A DNA stretch of 64,000 nt from Verrucomicrobiales bacterium (GTDB lineage: Bacteria; Verrucomicrobiota; Verrucomicrobiia; Limisphaerales; J093): NCBI GenBank assembly GCA_015075445.1, contig JABTUJ010000038.1, forward strand, positions 1-64,000, read 5' to 3'. The notes under the pieces are model-generated. The model had not been told where the DNA came from, searched no databases, and worked only from the letters and a program-made list of their open reading frames with translations. Shown here one piece after another: positions 28,279 through 38,223 of this stretch (position 1 is its first letter; each line of letters opens with the position of its first letter). Both the position numbers and the translations under genes were made by a program.

Positions 28279-31200
28279 CTAAGGGATCACCACCCGGTAG
28301 TAGCGCATCGGCGCCCCCAGCGGCTCCGCGTAGCGCATCACGTCCGTCAGCGCCACCGCCTCCCCAAGCGCCAGCCACGCTTGACCCGCCAGGGCCGGCG
28401 CGCCTTCAACCCGATACCGGACGCCCGGAACGCTCGCCCATTCGAAGCTGAGACCGGCTTCGGCACCCAGCCCCAGCCCGACGATCACAGGCACCGGCAC
28501 CTGCCGGTTGGGCTCGCCGGGTGTGGGGCGATCCAGCACCGCACGGATCAGGCCCTGTCCGTCCGGCAACGAACCATAGGAGGTGTCCGCTCCGAGCATC
28601 GGCAGGCGCACGTAGTCCACCACCGCGGGCGCTCCCGCCTGGGTCCGGACCAGCGCCAGCACGCTGCCGTTACCCAGGCGGAAACCCGTGTGGACCTCGG
28701 CACCGGCCGTCTCAGCGGGTTCGCCGTCAGCCCACAGCAGCCGATACCCCATGGGTTCGAGCGCGAAGCCGGCGGGGAACCCCCAGCGGGTCAGATCGGT
28801 GAGGATATCGGTCAAGTACCAGCCGTCGAGGGAGGTGGGGAACGGGCTGGCGTTGACCAACTCGATCCACGGCTCGCGCTCGCCTGCACCGTCCAACGGA
28901 CCCGCGTTGTTCACCGCCAACAGCTCGTTGAGAAAGACGGGTGGAAACGGCGGCAAGGTCTGGGCCAGGGAGTTGGCCCCACCGGGCGTGGCGGGCGCCG
29001 CCACGCCCTCAACCTCGAGGTCCATGCCCCAGACAATGTCCGAACTGCCAGGGCTGTTCTGGTGTACCTCGACCGCGACAACGTTGGTCCCGGACCGCAA
29101 CGCGGCTCCCTCGACGACCATCGGTCCCTCCAACGCCGCGTCGCTGACCACCCGGTCGGCCGGACGGTCGAAGGTGATCTCGCCGGTCTCGCCGAACCCG
29201 ACGCGTAACAGCTCGCGGCCATTGAGGTAGATGGCGGCGGCGTCATCCACGACCGTATTCACCTTGAGCCGCACCCCGCTCGTGGGGCCCTCGTACCGGA
29301 ACGTGGTGCGGAAGTAGAAGGTCAGCGGACCGAGGGTGAGCGGCGTGTGCTTCGGGAACGGCAACGCCGCGCCTTCCACGTACAGCAAGGCGCGCCCGGA
29401 AGGCCAACGGCTGTCGTCGTAGCCCGGTTCGCGCCAGGCGATGCCCAGATCCGTGCCCGACTGCTCGTAGCGCCACAGGTTCGTCATCACCAGCAGCGGT
29501 CGGGACTCGACCAGACCGAGGGAAGCGACGGCGGCCCAATTGCCGACCCGGGCGTTGTCCTGCCAGGCATCGATCAACTGCAACGAACCGCCCTCACCGT
29601 TGGCCGCTGCGGGCCAGGGCAGGTCGGCCTCAAAACGCACTTCATCGATGAGTTCGCCCGGGGCGATGCCCCCAAGGCGGCGGAGGCGCACGGTGTCACC
29701 TTCCTTGCCGAGTCGGCCCGTCCACTCGCCCGCCACGGCGAGCCCGCTGCCATACACAGCCTCGAAGGCGCGGCGATCCTGCACCACAACCAAGAAGCCA
29801 CCCGGGTCGAGGGTCATCCCCGCCGGGAAGTCAAAGGCGAGATCGCCCGCCGTGAGTTGGACACCGTCCAGGTCGACGCCGGCGCGGGACGAGTTGTTGA
29901 ACAACTCGATGAACTCCGTGGCGTTCGTCCGCGGGCGGTACATGATCTCGTTGATCACGAGGTGCGGCTGCGCTTCCACGACCAGGCGAAAACTCCGCTC
30001 GGCCAACCGGGCCCCCGGACCGTCGTCGGTCACCCGCACGGTCACGTCATGGGTGCCCGGACCCGCGTCCGGTCCCACGGACCAACTCAGCCAGCCCGTC
30101 TCCGGGTGGACAGACATCCCGGAAGGCGCGCCGGCGGCCAGGGCGAAGGCGAGGTTCTGCGGGGGCAGATCGACATCGAAGGCCACCGCCTGGACGGCGA
30201 ACGTCTGGCCTTCGCGCAGCGAGTGGTCGGCGATCGGAAGCAGCGTGGGCGCCTGGTTCACTTCGGTCACGTGCACGTTCACCCGCACCGTTCCCTCGCG
30301 CACCGGGCTTCCGTTGTCCACGGCGCGGAGGAGAAAGCTCAAGGCCGCCGGGCCGTCGGCCTCCGTTGGCCTCCAGCGGAATTCCCCCGTGTGCGCGTCA
30401 AGCGCGGCTCCGGGAGGCGCGTCGGGGCCGAGCTCGTAGCGCACCGTCTGGTCGGGATCAGGGTCGCGGGCGCGGACGGTGAAGGTGAGGAGGTCGTCTT
30501 CGGCGACGGTCTGGTCCGGCAGCGGATCGAAGGTCGGCGGCCGGTTGGCGCCGGCCAGGACGTTCGGCCCGCGCGGGGTGGGCGCTGCCATCGCGTACGG
30601 CGGCAATCCCGCACCGTCGGGGAAACGTCCCTCGCTCACGTCATTGGTCTGCGGGCCGAAGACGACGCTGTCGACCAACGAACCGTCCGGTGCGAACAAC
30701 CCGATCGCCTCGCCGGCCAGGGCGAGCCGGAAATTGGCATGCAGGTCCTGGCCCAGGGCGTTCTGACTACCCTCCTCATCGGCCCACACCAGCAAGAAAC
30801 CGCCGGCCGGAAGGATGACGCCCGGCGGGATGGTGTACTTGGATGGGTTGTCGAGATTGTCGGTCAGCGTGAAGCCGGCGAGGTCAACGGCGTTCGGCCC
30901 GGCGTTGTAGAGCTCGAACCAGTCGTCGAAATCGCCGTCGGCCGGGTCGGCCACCACCCCGGTATTGCCGGCCATCCATTCGTTGATCCGGACGAGCACC
31001 GGGGGCGGACTCAAGCGATTGGGCAGCGCGGGGGTGGGTTCGTGAAACACCTGCCGGGCCTGCGGATCGCCCTCCGGGAAGGAGCCGTAGGAGCTGTCGG
31101 CGGCGAGGTTCACGTAACTCACGGCATCCAGCACGAAGGTCCGGCCCTGGGACTGCCAGGCCAGCACCACCGTGCCTTGCAGGCGGTTGAGTCGGAACGC

Positions 31201-34200
31201 GGCGTGCAGGTCGGTGCTGCTGGTCTGTTGCGGTTGCGCATCCGCCCACACCAGCAACCGCTCGCCAGGAGCGATCGTCCAACCGGCAGGAAAGGCCCAC
31301 TGCCGCACGTTCCGCGGGTCGTTGCTGAGATGGCACTCGGCCAGGTTGATCGCGGTCGCGCCCGCGTTGAACAGCTCGATCCAGGGATCAAATTCGCCGG
31401 CGTTGTCGGCCAGCACGCGGGTGTTGGCGGGCATGATCTCGTTGATCCAGACCCGTGGCAGGTCTGGCAGCGGGGTCGCGACGTTGTTCGGATGACCAGG
31501 CGTCGCCAGCGGCAGCGTGCCCCCGGCGTCCACGGCGCCCCAGTTGCCGATCCGGTCGTTGTCGCGCGACGGATCCATCAACTGCAGTGACGCGCCCCGC
31601 CCATCCGCAGCAGCCGGCCACGGCGGGGCGACGCCGTACGTCACCTGGTCCAGCACCACCCGGTTCGTGCCCTCAAGTTGCTCGAGCCGCAGCGTCCCGC
31701 CCTCACGGGGCAGCGTCCCGCCGAATTCGCCCACCACCACCTCGGCATTGCCGTAGGCCGACTGATAACCCGGCAGACTCTCGGCCAGCACGACGTGGCC
31801 GCCCGGCGCCACGAACTGTCCGTGGCCGATCACCGCGCCGATCGCGTCCACCCGCAGTCCCCCCAAGGGGAGCGTCGCCGTCGCCGAGAGATTGTGGATC
31901 TCGACGAACGCCGAGGCCGGCGTGGCGCCGTGATGCATGATCTCGCTCAGCACAAGCTTGCCCTCCAGCGCGACGGCCGGACCCGTATAGGTGACGGTCA
32001 GCGAGTCGCTCCCCACCACCGCGCCCGACGGGTCACGCGCCTCGAAGGCGAGGACGTTCGCGCCGGGGGCGAGCGCGACGCGGACCTGCCAGGTCGTTTC
32101 GTCCACCCACTTCACGGCGTGAGACTCGCCATTGACGCGGATCTCGGTCACCGCGATCGGCGCCCGACCCTGCAACGCCAGCGGCGTGGCGTTCGTGGCG
32201 GCGGGCGGCCTGAAAACTCGGAACGCCACGTTGGTCACCGCGGCCAGTTGCCGGCCGAACTCATTCCGCCGCGCCGTGATCCAGGCACTCATCGCCGTCG
32301 GGGCCGTCGCCGTGATGCCGTCGTCGCGGAACACGCGGTGCCATTCAAGCAGCCGGGGACCGCTGACGGCCGGGTCCATGGGCCCCCGCACCATGTCGGA
32401 CGCAAGACGCCAGTACACGCGCCGGAACTCCGGTTTGGCGAACATGATGCCGGGCAGGTAGCCGGCATCGGGGAACAGGCTGAAGACCGTTCCGAAAGCG
32501 CCGTCGGTGTCGTTCGCGTGCAACCGGGACCGGCCGTAGGGGGGGATGTAGGTGTACAAGTTGTGCGGGTAGCCGGGCGACGTGTAGTGATCCCCGTTGC
32601 CGCACATGCGGTTGATGACCCAATAGCCGGCCCAGCTCCGGATGTCGGCCAGCGCCGACACGCGCGCCACGTAGAGGTCGTCCGTGGGCGCGGCCAGCGC
32701 ATCCACCAGCCGATAGAGCGCCGCGTAGTCATCATCCGGCACGTTGGTGACCTTTTTGCGCATCGTGTAGCGGTATTTCGCCTGCTTCTTGACGCCCCCG
32801 GTGGTGCGGTAATTGCCGAACGGCTCGTGCGGATAAAGCTGTTCGTACACGTGCGGGTCGTCGTCCCCGTACCAGCTCGTGCACAGCGTGCGCGAGGGCG
32901 ACAGCGAATCGTAGCGGAACAGGGCGGACCCGTTGACGCTCACGTGCACGTAGCGCAGCGCGATCGACGCGAGGTCGACCTGCCGCGCCATCCAATAGGC
33001 ATGTTTCTCCTGCTGCCGCGTGCCGTTGTCGCCGTTCAAGCTGATGAAATCGATGGCCACTTCGTTGTCCCCCAGGACGCGTTGCGTCTGGGGGAACTCG
33101 ACCGAGTAGGCCGCGTTCCGATAGTCGTCGAACGACCGCCAGTTGCCGCGGTAACCCACCGTGGCGTTGTAGACCGTGCGGTAGTCGTCGTAGGTGAACG
33201 TCGCGTCCACCGGCTCGTCGCTGCGGGTTTCCCGCCCCGTCCAACGCGTGACGTTGCTCGAGGCCACCCACAGCCGGTACGTGCCAAACACGCCCGGCGC
33301 CAGCGTGTCACCGAACCGGACCAGACACTCCAGCGCCGGTGCGCCCGTGAGCGGTGGCCCCGGGAACCGGCTCGTCACCGCTGAACTCGCGGCGTCGGTC
33401 GCCTCCAGGGCAAAGGCCACCAGGCGCCCCGCCGTCTGTCCCGGCAGGGTCGCACGGTACACACCGTCACCGTCCGGGTCCGTCATGGGCACCGTTTGTC
33501 GACCGGTTCCCGGATCCGTCCGCCACACGAGCTGGACCGAGGCCACGCCGTCCGGGTCCTGGACCCGGGCGGACACGACGACGCCCTGGCCGGCCGCCGG
33601 GAGCACCGGCGTGTGCTGCACGTCCCCAATCGCGGGACCGGCATTGGCAACGCGTCGGCTGTTCGGCTGGCCGGGGGTGCCGAGATTGGAGGGCACTTCC
33701 AACGCGCCCACCGCCTCGAGTGCGTGGCCCTTGACCCCGATCACGATGTAGGGCCACCCGGCGATCCAACGACCTTTGGCCCGGATCGTGAACGTCTGCC
33801 CGGCCACGGGCGGCGCGATGCGGGTCGAGAGCCGGTCGTAGGTGATGCGGTAAACCGAAATGGTGTAGCGCCCCTGGCTCGTCGCCCGCACGTGCAGGCT
33901 CCGGCTGCTCTGGTAACCCCCGGCGGTCTCCAGGCTGGATCGTTCGTGCGAGCCCAGCCGTTCCCACCCACCCAAGCCACTCTCGAAGCCCGCGTTCGTC
34001 ACCCGGTTGGCGGCTTCGCCGGCCCGCTTCAGCTCGATGTCGTCGAGCAGACACTCACCAGCCTGGGGACAGAAGACCTGGAGCTCCTCCATCGTTCCCG
34101 CCGGGTTGTCGACCACCCCCGTGTGCTCGATGTGCGTCCACGGAGCTTTGGCCGTCTCGTCGCTGCCTTCCCAGTTCGGGCCGAGCGCATTGTCAGCGTG

Positions 34201-35796
34201 GGCGTCGATCAGCTCCAGACTGCTGCCGCCTCCATCCGTCCACTGCCCCCAGCCATCGCTGTAGGTCACCTCGTCCACCAACACGAAGTCCTGGAACGGC
34301 CGCGCCGGATCGTCCGGCCGCGCCAGGGCCAACCGCTCCCCGCGGTCAGACAGTTCCCCCTCGTAGTCCCCCACCGTGTTGCGGGCGTCGAGCTGCGGGT
34401 ACCGGCCGATCAAATGCGCGCGGCTCCGCGCCACCGCCAGGTAGCCTCCCGCCGGAATAACCGTCCCGGGCGGAATCATGAACTCGATCCCGTCCACAAA
34501 ACGCCAATACCCCACGTCCACCGCCTCGCGACCGCGGTTGTAGAGCTCCACGTACTCGTCCTCGGCCCGACCGGAGATCGGATGGTACATGATCTCGTGG
34601 ATGACAACGTCGTCCACGCGGGGGAGATCGTTGGCCCCGCCGGGAGTGGGCTGCGCGAGCGCGCGGATGCCCGGCGCACCGTCCGGCCAGCGTCCTGACG
34701 AAACGCCCCGGGCCTGTGCACCGAACCGCACCGCGTCGATCACGCGTGCCCCGTCACTCCGGACCAGGAAGATCGCGTCGCCACGCCGGCTCAGCCCGAA
34801 GCCCAAGGTGGTCCCCGTAAAGACCACCCGGCCGCCCGGAGCGATCTGTGTGCCGGGAGGGATGACAAACCGGTTCGTGTCGGCCCGGTCGCTGAGGCCG
34901 CACCCGGAAAGATCGACGGTCTGCGCGGAGCCGTTGTGCAGCTCGATGAACTCCTCCTGGATGGCATCGGCCCCGGCCAGAAACTCGTTGATCGTCACGC
35001 CGCCCAGCGGGTCCATCTCCTCGGGGTCAGGCCGGCCCGGAGACCCGCCCCGAAACGTGCTAGCGGACCACGCCAACACAGAGCGTTCACCGTGGTCGGG
35101 ACGGGAGAGCTGCAGCGAGTGCCCCGCCCCGTCCGCCGCCACCGGCCACGGCATCTGGTCCTCATAGTTCACCGCGAGCAGCAACGCGCCGGTGCGGTGG
35201 CGCAGCCGCACCTGGCCGGAGTCGTTGGGAAGCTCGCCGGTGAACGGCCCGATCACATGGTCGATGCCCGACGCCGCTCGCAACGCCGCCGGGTCGCGCG
35301 CCACCACCACATAACTGCGCCCGGCCAGCGCGGTGTTCGCCGGGAACGTGAAGTCGACGTCGCCCGTCAGGCGGTAGCCGCTCAAATCCTCGGCCACCGG
35401 TTCCGTGTTGAAGATCTCGATGTACTCCAGGATCTCGGTCCCGCCCGGCTCCCGCGGATGATACATGATCTCGGACAGGATGAGCGGCGTGCCCCGGCTC
35501 GAAGGAGAGAGCTGCCGGGCGCGGGTCAAGGGCGGACTGGCCGCAGGGTTCGCCGCCGTGCTTGCCACCGACGAGGACAGCACCATCTCGCGGTGCAGAA
35601 CCTCATCTTGCCCACACGCACGAGGGCCGGAAACCAACGCGCCGAGCATCCCCAGTCCGATGAGGACCCGAGGCACCCCGTGCAGAGGGTGACGTCCCGA
35701 ACCGCACCGGAATCCCCCGACGCCCGTGGCGAAAAGCCCGCTATCCAACTCACTCGTCCGGCAACACCTCAACGTCCCTTGGAAATGCTGCGTCAT
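28279..35796 (-). CDS. Giant secreted lamin-tail-domain and CotH protein
   Basis: About 2,505 residues from the ATG at 35796 (open to 35844); the hydrophobic export segment VLIGLGMLGALVSG comes some 40 residues later, so the true start may be further in. Eight lamin-tail domains (numbering from 35844) begin at about residues 120, 281, 411, 1298, 1465, 1618, 1961 and 2305, each with (L/V)xINE(I/F/W)M and a later (F/W)IELFN-type strand. A CotH-like domain lies at about 850-1170 (NEVAIDFISLNGDN, YRYTMRKKVTNV, WVINRMCGNGDHYTSPG, NDTDGAFGTVFSLFPD). Two cadherin/He_PIG-like Ig domains lie at 1770-1950. The C-terminus is the shared module ending MRYYRVVIP. CotH domains can be protein kinases; whether this one is active outside the cell is unknown. 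No operon partner. Confidence 0.85.
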   Translation of the reverse strand: MTQHFQGTLRCCRTSELDSGLFATGVGGFRCGSGRHPLHGVPRVLIGLGMLGALVSGPRACGQDEVLHREMVLSSSVASTAANPAASPPLTRARQLSPSSRGTPLILSEIMYHPREPGGTEILEYIEIFNTEPVAEDLSGYRLTGDVDFTFPANTALAGRSYVVVARDPAALRAASGIDHVIGPFTGELPNDSGQVRLRHRTGALLLAVNYEDQMPWPVAADGAGHSLQLSRPDHGERSVLAWSASTFRGGSPGRPDPEEMDPLGGVTINEFLAGADAIQEEFIELHNGSAQTVDLSGCGLSDRADTNRFVIPPGTQIAPGGRVVFTGTTLGFGLSRRGDAIFLVRSDGARVIDAVRFGAQARGVSSGRWPDGAPGIRALAQPTPGGANDLPRVDDVVIHEIMYHPISGRAEDEYVELYNRGREAVDVGYWRFVDGIEFMIPPGTVIPAGGYLAVARSRAHLIGRYPQLDARNTVGDYEGELSDRGERLALARPDDPARPFQDFVLVDEVTYSDGWGQWTDGGGSSLELIDAHADNALGPNWEGSDETAKAPWTHIEHTGVVDNPAGTMEELQVFCPQAGECLLDDIELKRAGEAANRVTNAGFESGLGGWERLGSHERSSLETAGGYQSSRSLHVRATSQGRYTISVYRITYDRLSTRIAPPVAGQTFTIRAKGRWIAGWPYIVIGVKGHALEAVGALEVPSNLGTPGQPNSRRVANAGPAIGDVQHTPVLPAAGQGVVVSARVQDPDGVASVQLVWRTDPGTGRQTVPMTDPDGDGVYRATLPGQTAGRLVAFALEATDAASSAVTSRFPGPPLTGAPALECLVRFGDTLAPGVFGTYRLWVASSNVTRWTGRETRSDEPVDATFTYDDYRTVYNATVGYRGNWRSFDDYRNAAYSVEFPQTQRVLGDNEVAIDFISLNGDNGTRQQEKHAYWMARQVDLASIALRYVHVSVNGSALFRYDSLSPSRTLCTSWYGDDDPHVYEQLYPHEPFGNYRTTGGVKKQAKYRYTMRKKVTNVPDDDYAALYRLVDALAAPTDDLYVARVSALADIRSWAGYWVINRMCGNGDHYTSPGYPHNLYTYIPPYGRSRLHANDTDGAFGTVFSLFPDAGYLPGIMFAKPEFRRVYWRLASDMVRGPMDPAVSGPRLLEWHRVFRDDGITATAPTAMSAWITARRNEFGRQLAAVTNVAFRVFRPPAATNATPLALQGRAPIAVTEIRVNGESHAVKWVDETTWQVRVALAPGANVLAFEARDPSGAVVGSDSLTVTYTGPAVALEGKLVLSEIMHHGATPASAFVEIHNLSATATLPLGGLRVDAIGAVIGHGQFVAPGGHVVLAESLPGYQSAYGNAEVVVGEFGGTLPREGGTLRLEQLEGTNRVVLDQVTYGVAPPWPAAADGRGASLQLMDPSRDNDRIGNWGAVDAGGTLPLATPGHPNNVATPLPDLPRVWINEIMPANTRVLADNAGEFDPWIELFNAGATAINLAECHLSNDPRNVRQWAFPAGWTIAPGERLLVWADAQPQQTSSTDLHAAFRLNRLQGTVVLAWQSQGRTFVLDAVSYVNLAADSSYGSFPEGDPQARQVFHEPTPALPNRLSPPPVLVRINEWMAGNTGVVADPADGDFDDWFELYNAGPNAVDLAGFTLTDNLDNPSKYTIPPGVILPAGGFLLVWADEEGSQNALGQDLHANFRLALAGEAIGLFAPDGSLVDSVVFGPQTNDVSEGRFPDGAGLPPYAMAAPTPRGPNVLAGANRPPTFDPLPDQTVAEDDLLTFTVRARDPDPDQTVRYELGPDAPPGAALDAHTGEFRWRPTEADGPAALSFLLRAVDNGSPVREGTVRVNVHVTEVNQAPTLLPIADHSLREGQTFAVQAVAFDVDLPPQNLAFALAAGAPSGMSVHPETGWLSWSVGPDAGPGTHDVTVRVTDDGPGARLAERSFRLVVEAQPHLVINEIMYRPRTNATEFIELFNNSSRAGVDLDGVQLTAGDLAFDFPAGMTLDPGGFLVVVQDRRAFEAVYGSGLAVAGEWTGRLGKEGDTVRLRRLGGIAPGELIDEVRFEADLPWPAAANGEGGSLQLIDAWQDNARVGNWAAVASLGLVESRPLLVMTNLWRYEQSGTDLGIAWREPGYDDSRWPSGRALLYVEGAALPFPKHTPLTLGPLTFYFRTTFRYEGPTSGVRLKVNTVVDDAAAIYLNGRELLRVGFGETGEITFDRPADRVVSDAALEGPMVVEGAALRSGTNVVAVEVHQNSPGSSDIVWGMDLEVEGVAAPATPGGANSLAQTLPPFPPVFLNELLAVNNAGPLDGAGEREPWIELVNASPFPTSLDGWYLTDILTDLTRWGFPAGFALEPMGYRLLWADGEPAETAGAEVHTGFRLGNGSVLALVRTQAGAPAVVDYVRLPMLGADTSYGSLPDGQGLIRAVLDRPTPGEPNRQVPVPVIVGLGLGAEAGLSFEWASVPGVRYRVEGAPALAGQAWLALGEAVALTDVMRYAEPLGAPMRYYRVVIP

Positions 35797-36129
35797 CGTC
35801 TGTTCGCGTCGTGGAAAAGCGCCCATGTGGAGCGGGCATTTCAACGTGAGTCGGGCCGAGCGACCAGAAGAATCCTGTCAGAAGCGCCAAGATCCGCGAG
35901 CACCGGGGAACAAACAACCCTGAAGCAAACTGCGATCCTCCTGTCCCGCGCCTGCATCACCGTGAGCGGGCGCGCGCCCGTCGTCAAAGGTCGAGGACGG
36001 GCGGAGCCGGCGCCACCCGGGCTCCGGCGGGACTTTGCCGGTGCAAAACGTCTCGCACGACCGAGGTGACGCGATCACCAAACCGAAGGCCACCGTTGAT
36101 TCGGGCCACCTGCTCGTTAGACTCGGCCC
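35797..36129. other. Divergent intergenic region
   Basis: It should hold the promoters of the lamin-tail gene (minus) and the TcmP gene (plus). A short stem is possible between cggagcc and ggctccg at 36001-36026. I see no convincing promoter motif, gene or repeat. Confidence 0.4.
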
Positions 36130-36987
36130 ATGAGGCCTCCTATCCACCAACTCGCTTCGGCTGACCCATCGCCGTGGAGCGATGCCCTTTCGCCCTCCGA
36201 TGGCTTGCCGATCCGCGACAGCGGCCCGTGGATTGCCACAAAGCACCGGCTCTTGACGTACTGCGCAGAGCTCTTCGCCACCGGCATGCAGCACAAGTGG
36301 AGAAGCCGCGTGTACCTGGAGCTGTTCTCCGGACCGGGCAAGTGTGTCGTCCGGGACACGGGAAAGGAAGCGCCGGGCTCGCCGCTCAAAGTAATCAACC
36401 ACCTGTTCACCCGGTTCATCTTCACCGAGAAGAACCGCGCGGCGGCCGAGGCGCTTGCGACCCGGATCGAACCCTATGAGAACTCAAGTCGCACCGAGAT
36501 CTGGTGCGGCGATTGCGCCGAAGCGGTCCCACATCTGCACATTCCGAAAGGATCGTTGACGTTTGCTTTCATCGACCCGACGGGGATCGGACACGCCCCG
36601 TTCGCTCTGATCGAGGCACTGCACCGCAAGACCCAATGCGACCTTCTCATCAACATCCAGCATGGGATGGGCATCAAGATGAACATCCACCAGTACACGC
36701 CAGACGCCGATGAGCAGTCCGCGCTGACCCGGTTTCTTGGCAATGACGGGTGGAAGCGGTTGCCGCGGCATCATCCCGGCGACTTCTTCCGTGGAGTGCT
36801 GGATCTCTACAAGGGCCAACTCGATAGACTCGGCTTCGCCTTCACCGGACGGGAAGTGCTGATCGAGACGCAGAAGCGAACCCCGCTCTACCTCCTGCTC
36901 TTTGCCAGCAAGCACGAACGTGGGAAGGAGTTCTGGGAGAAGTCGGTCAAAGGGGTGATGCACCCGGAACTCGACTTCGGTCTCTGA
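36130..36987 (+). CDS. tcmP: Three-Cys-motif partner protein TcmP
   Basis: A 285-residue cytosolic protein matching the TcmP family (three-Cys-motif partner), named because its genes regularly sit beside genes for a protein with a CxxxCxxC cluster. Landmarks are WIATKHRLLTYCAELFATGM, RVYLELFSGPGKC (resembling the glycine-rich SAM-binding loop of class I methyltransferases), IWCGDCAEAV and FAFIDPTGIGHAPFALIEAL. The next gene, 28 bases on, is indeed a radical SAM protein with three cysteines. The biochemical role is not established; a nucleic-acid or protein modification is a reasonable guess. Base composition is slightly less GC-rich than neighbours, and with its partner it could be a transferred cassette. 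Confidence 0.82.
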   Translation: MRPPIHQLASADPSPWSDALSPSDGLPIRDSGPWIATKHRLLTYCAELFATGMQHKWRSRVYLELFSGPGKCVVRDTGKEAPGSPLKVINHLFTRFIFTEKNRAAAEALATRIEPYENSSRTEIWCGDCAEAVPHLHIPKGSLTFAFIDPTGIGHAPFALIEALHRKTQCDLLINIQHGMGIKMNIHQYTPDADEQSALTRFLGNDGWKRLPRHHPGDFFRGVLDLYKGQLDRLGFAFTGREVLIETQKRTPLYLLLFASKHERGKEFWEKSVKGVMHPELDFGL

Positions 36988-37015
36988 AGACGGCACCCTA
37001 CGCCAAGTGACCTCG

Positions 37016-38167
37016 ATGAACGTCACCGTTGAAATGCCGTTGCGGCGAACGGCTGAGGTCGGGCGCGGCCGGGTCCAAGAGCCCGGATTCTGGGCGCCGG
37101 AAGCTCAGCCCGAACGCGGCCGCGTGGACTTCTGGCGTTCACCCGCGGTCATCGCCCCCAACAATTTCATCTACAAGAGCCTCTCGAATTGGTCTTTCAA
37201 CATCGCGGTCGGCTGTACCCACGGCTGCCGATTCTGCTACGTGCCGAGTACGGCGACCAACAAGCTGGCGCCGCTGCTCGCCCAGCACGGGGTCGAAGAT
37301 CCCGACGCCGAGTGGGGCAGTTACGTGCTCCTCCGGCCTTGGGACGAAGCGAAGTTCCTGACCTCGCTTCGCACTGCGGAAAACACGCCTCCCGCGCGGA
37401 TCAAACCTGATGGTCACCGTGCCGTGATGTATTGCAGCACCACGGATCCCTACCAAGTAATTCACCACCCGGACCCAGTCCGGCAGCGCGAGTTGGCCCG
37501 GCACAGCCGGTTCCTCGTACGTCGTTCGCTCGAGCTCATCCGCGACCAGTCCACGCTGAACGTCCGCCTCCTCACCCGAAGCCCTCTCGCGCGGGCCGAT
37601 TTCCCCTTGTTCCGCAGTCTCGGCCGACGGCTGGTGTTCGGCGTGAGCCTGCCCACGCTCCGTCATGACCTGGCGAAACTCTACGAACCCAGAGCTCCGG
37701 CGCCGTTGCAGCGGTTGGCGATGCTTCGCGCCGCCAAGGAGGCCGGTTTGCACATCTATGTCGCCATGGCCCCCACGTATCCAGAGAGCGACGAAGCCGA
37801 CTTGCGGGCGACGCTGCAGGCCCTGGCCGAGTTGGAACCGCTGAGCATCTTCCACGAACCCATCAACATCCGTGCCGACAATGTGGCGCGCATCGCAGCC
37901 CAGGCGCGAACGTCGGACATAGCGCTTCGCACCGACGTGTTTGCCACGCGGGAATGCTGGTACCGCTACGCCGTGACGACTCTCCGAACAGTCCAACGCC
38001 TCGCTCAGGAAGCCAACGTGGCCGACTTGCTCCACTCGTGGCCCGACAAGTCCCTCGGCACCGAAGCCGCCGTTGCCTCCGTCGCCGATTCCGGGATCGA
38101 ACAAGCGACTCACTACCGCCGCTGGCTGCAACAATGCTGGGGACGGGTGAGTGCCTGGCCCCTATGA
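37016..38167 (+). CDS. Radical SAM protein with three-Cys motif, TcmP partner
   Basis: A 383-residue protein with GCTHGCRFCYV (C67, C71, C74), the radical SAM 4Fe-4S motif, preceded by NWSFNIAVG and followed by YCSTTDPYQ, RLLTRSPLARADFPLF, GVSLPT and AMAPTYPES. This resembles the spore-photoproduct-lyase/SplB-like group, including phage-type three-Cys proteins that pair with TcmP. The ATG at 37016 is preferred over a GTG at 37007. The 28-base spacing to the TcmP gene implies co-transcription and joint function, perhaps TcmP acting as methyltransferase-like or substrate-binding partner. The reaction is unknown. Repair of modified DNA bases is possible from the SplB resemblance, but is inference. 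Confidence 0.8.
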   Translation: MNVTVEMPLRRTAEVGRGRVQEPGFWAPEAQPERGRVDFWRSPAVIAPNNFIYKSLSNWSFNIAVGCTHGCRFCYVPSTATNKLAPLLAQHGVEDPDAEWGSYVLLRPWDEAKFLTSLRTAENTPPARIKPDGHRAVMYCSTTDPYQVIHHPDPVRQRELARHSRFLVRRSLELIRDQSTLNVRLLTRSPLARADFPLFRSLGRRLVFGVSLPTLRHDLAKLYEPRAPAPLQRLAMLRAAKEAGLHIYVAMAPTYPESDEADLRATLQALAELEPLSIFHEPINIRADNVARIAAQARTSDIALRTDVFATRECWYRYAVTTLRTVQRLAQEANVADLLHSWPDKSLGTEAAVASVADSGIEQATHYRRWLQQCWGRVSAWPL

Positions 38168-38223
38168 GGGGCTCTTAGCACCTCCATCGGTACGGCCTAC
38201 GGTTCACTTCAGAAGCCCCGACC

